Positions 56,347 through 64,000 of a DNA stretch of 64,000 nt are shown in pieces (the stretch's first letter is position 1; each line of letters opens with the position of its first letter). The stretch is taken from NCBI GenBank assembly GCA_032622095.1, contig CP136065.1:56415949-56479948 (forward strand), given 5' to 3'. The stretch comes from Siphonodentalium dalli (Eukaryota; Mollusca; Scaphopoda; Gadilida; Siphonodentaliidae). The notes under the pieces are model-generated. The model was given only the letters and a program-made list of their open reading frames with translations, was not told the DNA's origin and ran no database searches. The position numbers and the translations under genes were made by a program.

Positions 56347-56853
56347 TTATCGGACGATTATGTGCGTAGGATATGTTGTAAAGCCCGCACACACTTTGTC
56401 ATTCCCAACATCACGATGATCATGATCACTACTAGTGCCGTCACTGGTTTCAGATTCATCCTCACTCTCGCTTTCCTCGCTTGTGTCCAATTCCGCTTCT
56501 GAGTCAACAACACCGAAATCCTCAACCGACATGCTTTTACTGGGCCGAACATCCAGTCGTTTTGCATGCTTTTTTGTTTTTTCACGGTCCATACCCCGCA
56601 TATATTCAAGTAATTTGACAAACGATGAATCCATGTCAATAGATGTGTTCGAACTGGAAGCGTTGTCGTTAGAAACGTGATGTGGAAGTCTGGCAAGGAC
56701 GGGCGACGAATGCAGAGGCACGATACCACATTTTCTGAATCCAGATGAAATGTTGTCAGATGCACTTTGACTCAATTTGTCTGTGAGGAGTTTTAACAGA
56801 CGCGGAAACGCATCTTTGGCTATAGCCGGACAGCGACGCCCCTCAACATCCAC
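56347..56853 (-). pseudogene. C-terminal part of a pogo-like (DDE) transposase
   Basis: The 168-codon frame begins EGRRCPAIAKDAFPRLLKLL then NISSGFRKCGIVPLHSSPVL, the block that follows the catalytic core in pogo/Tigger transposases. Its end is an acidic tail of Glu, Ser and Asp (residues about 108-147). The frame is open, but its N-terminus is joined to the catalytic core through a deletion near 56880, where the second Asp and the third acidic residue should be. Confidence 0.85.
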
Positions 56854-57010
56854 TCGTCCAATATTTGGCGCCAGAATATGGTCATTAGTCTAAAACTTCT
56901 CTTAACTATGACACGCCTTTTCCCCGGTTCGTCAGTCAGGTTGGTCTCGTCAAAATTGATATTGCCAGCAGGGATATCCCCTTTGATGTGACCAAAGTAT
57001 TCCATCAATG
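56854..57010 (-). pseudogene. Start of the DDE domain of the pogo-like transposase
   Basis: The frame reads GDIPAGNINFDETNLTDEPG and KRRVIVKRS, the first catalytic Asp block. It then jumps directly to the C-terminal block. The central catalytic region is absent, so no functional enzyme can be made. Confidence 0.8.
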
Positions 57011-57214
57011 CATCCGGTCACACTTCGGCTCAAGCGAGTTTCAAATTATGTGACAATCTCAGATATTTGAGCTTTGTGTTGCTTCATAAAATTGCATCCC
57101 CAGTCCACACCAGGCATGTTGCTTTTGGATTTAGGGGCATTGAGCCCACGCCCATTCAAGAATTGCTTAACAATTAACCGTACATCATAAACTGATAGTG
57201 GGAATCCCCAGGAA

Positions 57215-57475
57215 CTAGATAATTAGTCTGTCAACGATGAGCTTTTCCAAGTCATCAGACATACTAGTATATCCACCTTGGGGTTTTCCGTGTTTGCCTT
57301 TCAGATGATCGGCTAACGTAGATTTCAGAAGAGTCTTACTGAGTCTTACTGTTTTTCTTATATTCAGACCCATTACTTTGACAGACATGAAAGCTTCACT
57401 CAAAGTTACTGCTTTATTGAGTTCTTAGATTGAGCTTCCACCACCTTGACATATTTCCGTCGCATTGTCAGAAAT
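57215..57475 (-). pseudogene. Helix-turn-helix (psq-type) DNA-binding part of the pogo-like transposase
   Basis: The 62-codon frame reads KVMGLNIRKTVRLSKTLLKS then TLADHLKGKHGKPQGGYTSM, a psq-like helix-turn-helix with its 'STLxDxLKGK' recognition helix. It is followed by the linker LSxDDLEKLIVDRL. A small duplication (GAGTCTTACT twice) disrupts the helix region. Confidence 0.8.
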
Positions 57476-58089
57476 TGAAATGAAAGATTGAGGGGTATTA
57501 AGTACTCAGTAGCAAAGTCGAACGAGAAGAAAATTCAGTGTGTACCTTTAACAAAAGCATTTACCTTTTATTTGCGTGCCTGAAATGTACACACATGAGA
57601 GAACGCGTGCGAGTGGAATGTGTACAGTGTATACACGTGTAAAACTACACAACCATGCACCCAAACAGTATAATATATGCGCCCATGTGTATAAGTATAC
57701 TTTCCAATTAATAGAGAAATATGTTCAAGTATATATATGCCTACATTACAACCCGCATAAGTGTATAGGCATATATACAAGAATAACATGTGTATACATG
57801 TATCACTGCACAACATAATGATACGATTCATTTGATATTTCCAATGGCCATGTACTTCATTTTGATATTTGATGGGGTGATTTCGGACATCACCCCGGGT
57901 ATAACAATAACATTATATTGCCCTCGATTCAATTTAAAAATATTAGAATACATACATATTTTATTTATGAACATGAAATAATGGAATTTACAGAAAGGCA
58001 TGGAGTTATCAACATTTGGTAAGTCGTGGTGCGAGGGGACTACCCGGTATAGTGTCCGAAATCACCGCCATGAATCAGAAGGACGCGCA

Positions 58090-58440
58090 AAATTTGGTTA
58101 CCTTTAGACCTGGATCATGTTGAAAAAATAAATTTGTGCAGATATGGTGAATTTCTCAAAACATCTGCATCACAAAAAACTGTTGAATTAATATTTTGTA
58201 AATAAGAATTGGTATACTCAACTATCAGTGGGAAATCAGACTGAAACTAAAAACGTTTCTTCAATTATTCAACAGAGAAAATATCAACGTCGAAAGTTTA
58301 GCCAATTATTAGAAACCGAAGTCAAAGAACTTATTAACAGCAAATGCCACATATTAAATAAAAGTATACATGAAAGTTATTTGTCAGTTTTATGTCTTTT
58401 TTCACGAAGTCTGTTAAATGATCCGATCACATTGAATTTA
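58090..58440 (+). repeat. Third copy of part of the 53-55 kb duplication
   Basis: 'TTTGTGCAGATATGGTGAA', 'GGGAAATCAGACTGAAAC' and 'CAATTATTCAACAGAGAAAA' recur. The frame at 58228-58485 (85 codons) is open and polar, with a QQRKYQRRKFSQLLETEVKE helix-like segment. A related reading (DADHVVKINLCRYGEILKT) occurs in unit 2 near 54460, so this may be a remnant of a coding repeat of unknown identity. Confidence 0.5.
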
Positions 58441-58885
58441 TGTATGAAAAGAACGGATGTTGATGATTTCGTTGATCTCCATTAGAGTATGGACGTTGAA
58501 CTATTTTGCGTTCAACACCAAAATGTGCTATGCTGGAAATGTCAGGCCAATTTGCATCCATATACATGGACCAGAACAAAATATGCATGCATTTCTTATA
58601 TTTACAATCAGTTGGCAGAATAACAGGCCAGTGGCTACTTGCTTCGTGTCTAGTCGAACAGTGGACACGGCGGTCAATGGATATACTCTTTTTGAGTTAT
58701 CTTCCTCCGGGACTAGCTCAACATTGGTTTCGATGACAAGTCACATAATTCGATGACAAGTCACATGAACTAGAGATAAAACATTGTTTCAAAACCTAAC
58801 ATGTGTTTTATCTGTACTTTAAATGCTGATGTCAGTGGTACCTGCAAAATATAATAGGACAAATGGATACATCAATGGACAACGC
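58441..58885. other. No gene recognised
   Basis: Nothing supportable; short frames lack domains. Confidence 0.5.
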
Positions 58886-59266
58886 TTAACCCTTTACCCA
58901 ACAGAAGGGCCCTGTGCCAATGCATTCTCTTATATATGCGAGTCGACCATAGGTCGCCTCGCATATATAAGAGAATGCATTGGCTTAACACATTAAAAAT
59001 TATAAAATTGTTAAAGAATGTAAGAAAAAATGGTAAAAAAAAGATTTTTTTTAGGCCAATGCATTCTCTTATATATGCGAGGCGACCTATGGTCGACTCG
59101 CATATATAAGAGAATGCATTGGCACAGGGCATAACTGTAACTATCACAATGTGGTCAAGGAGCCGGTTCCAATGATATCCATATTTGTATGGTTCTATTG
59201 AGACAGACCGAAGATATTTTAGGCTGTTGAAGCTTTATTTGGCCGGTTTGTTGGGTAAAGGGTTAA
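58886..59266. mobile_element. TTAA-flanked MITE with double hairpins and different ends
   Basis: TTAACCCTTTACCCAACAG and TTGTTGGGTAAAGGGTTAA are longer inverted ends than in the other double-hairpin MITEs. Two near-perfect hairpins use GAGTCGACC...GGTCGCCTC at the apex, where most other copies use GAGKCTCCC...GGGAGCCTC. About 110 bp of extra unique sequence lies on the right. Confidence 0.9.
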
Positions 59267-60249
59267 ACAAGGGTAACTGTTCCAGAAGTCAGACAATCTT
59301 GTTTTTTTAGTGGGTGGACGTGCATATTTAGTGTATAATTTTTTCATGGCAGCACGTCTAGCCACGTCGCTGTAAAATTTCTAATATTTTCAACTGAAAA
59401 AATATTATGTATATCTAGGTTGATATTTTTGGGTAGAGGATAGCTGCTATCCGTGATTAGGCGATACTTCTGCGCATGACTCGCCGGAAGTTATAACACC
59501 ATAGAAACGAGAAAGCGTCAGGCTCAATATACGTACTTGACTACTTTGCGTACATTTTTGTTACGTTACCTTGCGTTTTACAAATTTACATTTTCGACAG
59601 TTTTGGAAATTTAGAAACGCTAAAACGGCATTATTGCACTTAAATGAAAAAGTATATAATATCATAGAGTTGTGCGCTGTTTCGAGATATATGAATCATG
59701 ATTCGATTGTCGATTCTGAACGTTTTCATCACACAGTTCGAACTTCTGTCACAATCTGTGTCAGACCATTGTTATAATTTTATTTTAGAATATAATTTTC
59801 TTCTTAATCACAGATGCGCATATTAATATATTTGTTTTCCATCTAATGTTGTAATTACATTACTAAAACACTGAAAAAAACGCCCAGTTTCAAGTTGCTG
59901 TAGTATTTTAAATAATTAACCATGGCATAAGATATGGTATTTGGCTCATTGAATCATTAATAATTAATTCTGCAAAATTGAGGCAAACACGTATTTGAAG
60001 GCATACAATTCGAAAAATACTTAACGAATCTGGGAACGGTTTTCAGTTCTGGATTCAGCAAATTGAGTTTGACAAAATAGGCATGATATTTGTATGACAT
60101 ATGAATTTAATTTTTTTATACACATCCATGAATATCCATAAATTGATGATTTCAGCAAATTTTCCCAAATTTTTATCACAAAATTCACCTATTTTCTTTT
60201 TTTTTCGATTTTTGCTGATATTGAGTTTGTTGTTTATGGAGGGTTTCTG
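59267..60249. other. About 1 kb without recognised features
   Basis: AT-rich. A 68-codon frame at 59571 has no recognisable domain. Confidence 0.5.
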
Positions 60250-60869
60250 TATTGGATGCCCTTTTCACATTTATTATTTATTTACGCTCAAGCTCAAATA
60301 TTTGCGCTTAAGCACAAATATTTGCGCTTAAACGCAAATAACCTCTAACATTTGCGCTAAAGCGCAAATAAAAATTAATATGCATTGATCCCCCCCTGAA
60401 TTAATTTTAAATGGCACAGACCTAAACACATCACTAAAGTTTATATTTCCCCACCATATGAGGGAAACAATCCCCAAGCAACCCCAAGATCTGTTTTATG
60501 ACCATGGAAATGGTATAGATCTGTGCAGGATATGTCCCTTTAATAAAACATACTTGAGCTCTGGGAGTGAGGCACCAATTCTTGGGACACCAGGGACAGA
60601 GATGCTGATATGCATATGGAATTTTTTTTCTTCAACTTTCCAGTCTGTATGGGGCTACTACTATATGTTATGGGCCCATGATAATATAATATGAGATGGA
60701 CTCAATCATTCACATCAGAGGGATGTAAGGGAGTGCTAGGTATTTGCGCTTAAGCGCAAATAAATTGATAGACACATATTTGCGCTTAAGCGCAAATGAT
60801 TTGTGCTTAAGCGTAAATGATTTACTACGCTTAACCACAAATAAATAATAAATGTGAAAAGGGCCTCCC
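60250..60869. mobile_element. Element loaded with GCGCTTAAGCGC palindromes, copy A
   Basis: Ends GCCCTTTTCACATTTATT and AATAAATGTGAAAAGGGC are perfect inverted repeats. Next to each end are three to four copies of the palindrome ATTTGCGCTTAAGCGCAAAT, perfect or mutated. The interior of about 350 bp is non-coding and contains TTAATAAAACATACTTGAG and similar. It is in opposite orientation to copy B. Confidence 0.85.
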
Positions 60870-61119
60870 ATATTTATGTGCCGGTACTTATTTCAGCAAA
60901 AACAAATTATGTTGCAATTAGTTATGGGCTTGGAATATTTTCTCATAAATGCACTTGAGTCTGGACTAGTGACGTGAATTAAGCGATTGAGACGAGCAGT
61001 TCACAAGTAAAAATCAGTTGGCGATATCTGGCTAGCAAGGGGATATTGCTGAGCTATTTAATTTTGATTATTATTTAGTATATTAATAAATAATTGTTTA
61101 TTAATTTTACTTGTTGCTT

Positions 61120-62410
61120 ATGGGAGGCCCTTTTCACATTTATTATTTATTTGCGCTTAAGCGCAAATATTTGTGCTTAAGTGTAAATCAAAAATGCGCA
61201 AATCATTTATGCTTAAGCGCAAATATGTGGCTATCAATTTATTTGCGCTTAAGCGCAAATCATTTGCGCTTAAGACCAAATCATTTGGGCTTAAGCGCAT
61301 ATACCTAACACTCCCTTACATCCCTCTGATGTGAATGATTGAGTCCATCTCATATTATATTATAATGGGCCCATAGTAGTAGCCCCATAGAGACTGGAAA
61401 GTTGAAGAAAAAACAATCCATATGCATATCAGCATCTCTGTCCCTGGTGTCCCAAAAATTGGTGCCTCACTACCAGAGCTCAAGTATATTTTATTAAAGG
61501 GACATCTCCTGCACAGATATATACCATTTCCATGGCCATAAATAGGGAATTAGGGGTTACTGGGGGTTTGCTTCCCTCATATGGTGTACTTATTTACTTG
61601 AAATAGGGGAAAAACCCCTATTTTCATAATCATCCCTGTCACCAAGAATGTGTGTCTCCATCCCAGAGATATAGTATATTTTATAAAAGAGACATATCCT
61701 GCACAGATCTATACCATTTCCATGGTCATACAACATATCTTGAGGTTACTGGGGATTGTTTCCCTCATATGGTGGGGCTATATAAACTTTAGTGATGTGT
61801 TTAGGCCTGTGCCATTTAAAATTAATTCAGGGGGATCAATGCATATTAATTTTTATTTGGGTTTAAGCGCAAATGATTTCTGCTCAAGCGCAAATGATTT
61901 CCGCAAATATTTATTTATTTGCGCTTAAAGGTACTCAACCCGATAAAACTCCTCTCAATTACTATTTCAATGGCTTCGGGGGTCAAAAATATTTGATTCG
62001 AGTCGAGGAAGTCACCCATCAAAGCTCAGATTTGTTAGATATCGATTTTAGAAATCTATTATTTTTCATTATCGGGAATACTATCTGGCCCAGAACTCAG
62101 TAAAAATTGCGTTAAAATTACCACTTGATTTTAGAGTTATTCATCCTTGTCTGTTTGAATAGATTTTGAGTACACATCCAGAGCAGATTACGGCAGTTAT
62201 TGGTACTCATCTCGAGAACATAACAAATTTGAAAAATCAATATCTAATAACTCTGAGCTTTGTTTGATGGGTTCCTCGACTCGAATCAAATATTTTTTAC
62301 CCCCAAAGCCAAAGAAATAGTAATATAGGACCCTCCGATCGGATTGTTGTTGTTGGAATCTGTTGAGATGGGGACCCTCTTTACGGGTTGAGTACCTTTA
62401 AGCGCCCGTA
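61120..62410. mobile_element. GCGCTTAAGCGC element, copy B, with a nested MITE
   Basis: It begins TGGGAGGCCCTTTTCACATT, with six palindromes at 61148-61300. The interior is the reverse of copy A with an extra duplicated block (about 61560-61760, similar to 61440-61560). The right cluster of palindromes (61855-61928) is cut by the TTAA MITE at 61925-62401, after which only GCGC remains. Confidence 0.8.
61925..62401. mobile_element. Complete TTAA/AGGTACTC MITE nested in copy B
   Basis: TTAAAGGTACTCAACCCG and CGGGTTGAGTACCTTTAA bound 477 bp. The flanks are GCGC on both sides, so removal restores GCGCTTAAGCGC: the target was the TTAA at the centre of one palindrome. Inside, 'CTTCGGGGGTCAAAAATATT' and its complement near 62290 show that the element is a diverged long hairpin. 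Other copies are at 3380, 24345, 32643 and 1152. Confidence 0.92.
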
Positions 62411-62705
62411 ACAAACTGTTCCACAAGCCAGAAGATTTTCAAACTTGAAGAGCCAAATGTCAACACAATGAAACATTGTTTACATCGATTATAGTTTCAT
62501 ACTATTTTTAAGTTAATATTGAATTGATGAAGGAATGGAGCTACGAATAAGTGACTCCATAATATTAGTAATTGACTGGCAAATTAATTGCACAAAGCTT
62601 TCAAACTTTGTATAATATGTAACCGCGTACAGAGAATGTCAGAAGGAGGCATCTTTGTTGAAGACTTATAATCAGTTTGTCCATATTCTGCCAAGATAAA
62701 TTATA

Positions 62706-62985
62706 TTAACCCGTTTGTAGAATTAAAGATCCTGTGACAGTGCATTCTCGTATATATGAGTCTCCCATAGGGAGCCCTGCATATATAAGAGAATACACTT
62801 GTTTACAAGGTCGAGGTATATATTGTTAGGCCAATGTATTCTCTCATATATGTGAGGATCCCTATGGGAGACTCATATATAAGAGAATGCACTGGCACAT
62901 GATCTTTATATATTATAAAGTAAGAGAATGCATTGGCACAGGGTTTACACAAAATTTCAAGAAGCCCCAGTCATGGAAGGGTTAA
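62706..62985. mobile_element. TTAA-flanked MITE, double-hairpin family
   Basis: TTAACCCGTTTGTAGAA to CATGGAAGGGTTAA, with two hairpins and an extra half-hairpin copy near 62910-62945, the same kind of addition as in 17901-18216. Confidence 0.85.
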
Positions 62986-63061
62986 TTATAAATGACCATA
63001 TTGGCTCAATATTGGGAATATAATAACAAATTTAAATTGCAATATTGTAGTATTGTACATA

Positions 63062-63220
63062 TAGTCCAGGAGATATTGGTAGACCTCTGCACCCCCCCCC
63101 CCCCCAGGACTTAACTTCACCCCACTAATTTTCTTCCTTAAGGTCTCCTCTAGAAAATTAGTGGGGTGAAGTTAAGTCCTGGGGGGGGGGTGCAGAGGTC
63201 TACCAATATCTCCTGGACTA
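63062..63220. mobile_element. 159-bp hairpin MITE made from the ends of the 5-kb foldback element
   Basis: TAGTCCAGGAGATATTGG and its exact complement are the termini. The arms (about 68 bp) are identical apart from C-run length (14 against 10). The loop is about 20 bp. The arm sequence equals the outermost 70 bp of the element at 26679-31684, with TTAGTGGGGTGAAGTT in both. Confidence 0.93.
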
Positions 63221-64000
63221 ATACATGTATCTGTTTCACTTGTGTCCAAACTAGACTGAGTTTTGGGTAAATAATGTGAATCACTTGTTCATTTCGTCAC
63301 ACAAGTTTTGTTTCATGGGCAAATTGGGCTATGTCCATACAATGGAAAACACATTTTGTCTTCTTAATCATAGATTATTAAGAAAGAATGTTTTTGCACA
63401 ATCTAGTCAGAAAATTACTAAAAACAATGAATTAGAGCTTCATTCTATCTAGTTTTTGGAATTCTTAAACGTCAAGTATTGAATTTGGCTCCCAGACAAT
63501 CATTCTCAATTAGATATATCTTACAGTTCCAGAATATCTGGTACACAGAAATCACCTCTATCTGTTATAATTAGTACTAGTATTCAGCATCAGTTGGAGT
63601 CTAAGATCAGGTGAGGGAGAGGCATGGATGGCACCACTGATGACCTCATGGAGAGATTGATTCAAGAACACTGATTTTCAAATTTGATTTATTATGGTAC
63701 TTGCTATGAATTTGCACCAAATGAATCAATATGTACCGTAGTTAAGTAGTAGTACATACTTTTGAGCAACTTATCAAGTATTAAGTAATTAAATAAAATA
63801 TAAATACACGATCTGTCAATTGTGAATAACTGATCACAACAATTGACTCGCACTAGCTGTGGCAGACTTGAAATTTAATCCTGGATCCTGGATTGAGAAT
63901 TTGAGACTACTATGATGCAAATCATAGGGATGAGAAGTGAAAATGAGTCTGAAGTCAATCGCACCTATTCTCAAATTTCAATAGCAATTTTTATGTCAGG
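63221..64000. other. No gene or repeat recognised
   Basis: Unique AT-rich sequence to the window edge. Confidence 0.5.

Larger units (their letters stand above)
55378..58071 (-). mobile_element. Pogo-like DNA transposon, internally deleted
   Basis: The left end near 55378 is CGGGGTGATTTTGGACGATT. The right side near 58050 has GTGTCCGAAATCACCGCC, the imperfect complement. A second such motif sits near 57866 (GGGGTGATTTCGGACATC). Between them is a transposase relic on the - strand and an alternating purine/pyrimidine stretch (57580-57800, rich in TGTGTATACA). Boundaries are approximate because the ends have decayed. Confidence 0.65.

Noticed and set aside
14624-62985. CRISPR array from regularly recurring palindromes
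   Set aside because: Copies are dispersed, flanked by TTAA and of MITE structure in a spliced eukaryotic genome; no spacers or cas genes.
3901-63190. Long C or G homopolymers as regulatory G-quadruplexes
   Set aside because: They sit in the same place of hAT-like and foldback termini in every copy and vary in length like slippage-prone tracts; no independent evidence of function.

Overview
This is metazoan nuclear DNA, AT-rich, with spliced genes, long introns, CR1/jockey-like and I-like non-LTR retrotransposons, a pogo-type transposase relic, Helitrons, hAT elements, and many TTAA- and TA-flanked MITEs. Dispersed GGGAGATAAC motifs and the divergent 'AAACTTGGCACAGA' repeat at 24.8-25.4 kb fit a marine lophotrochozoan, perhaps a mollusc, but this is a weak inference. 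Nothing in the window looks bacterial or viral.

One host gene is well supported. Three coding exons on the + strand (9009-9273, 14341-14460, 15935-16149) join in matching phase and encode a 199-residue two-pass membrane protein. Its cytosolic tail carries a PPPY motif and two LPxY motifs. Exon 1 begins behind an acceptor at 8989, so an untranslated 5' exon lies upstream and was not identified. A decayed copy of that acceptor and start region lies about 770 bp upstream.

Nearly everything else is mobile DNA in layers. 0-8.7 kb: non-LTR relics, a hAT element with a perfect 8-bp target duplication (3841-5001), and a foldback element with 16-bp terminal repeats holding a Helitron. 9-16 kb: the gene, with two Helitrons joined end to end in intron 1, ending 26 bp before exon 2. 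One of them holds a hAT element with an 8-bp target duplication. 16-26 kb: palindromic TA-flanked MITEs and several TTAA-flanked MITE families that share CCCTTT ends, some nested at a readable target site. 26.7-31.7 kb: a 5-kb element with about 1.4-kb inverted arms made of about 165-bp units that each carry paired ATGGCGGC-like motifs. 32-40 kb: repeat fragments, a SINE-like piece, an unassigned ORF at 36 kb that recurs at 49 kb, and a three-unit satellite at 37 kb. 40-47 kb: a 6.9-kb giant inverted-repeat element with a 42-bp minisatellite in its core, captured coding pieces in both arms, and a hAT-like insertion in one arm. 47.4-51.4 kb: a decayed retrotransposon (zinc-knuckle ORF1, endonuclease, reverse transcriptase, RNase H) on the - strand. 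53-55.3 kb: a tandem duplication of about 1 kb. 55.4-58.1 kb: an internally deleted pogo-like transposon. 58.9-63.2 kb: more MITEs, including two opposed elements loaded with a 20-bp palindrome centred on TTAA.

The host gene is complete in its coding exons. The transposon coding regions all look broken. No rRNA gene, functional tRNA gene or CRISPR array was seen. All repeat relationships come from reading the sequence by eye; no alignment or database search was run.
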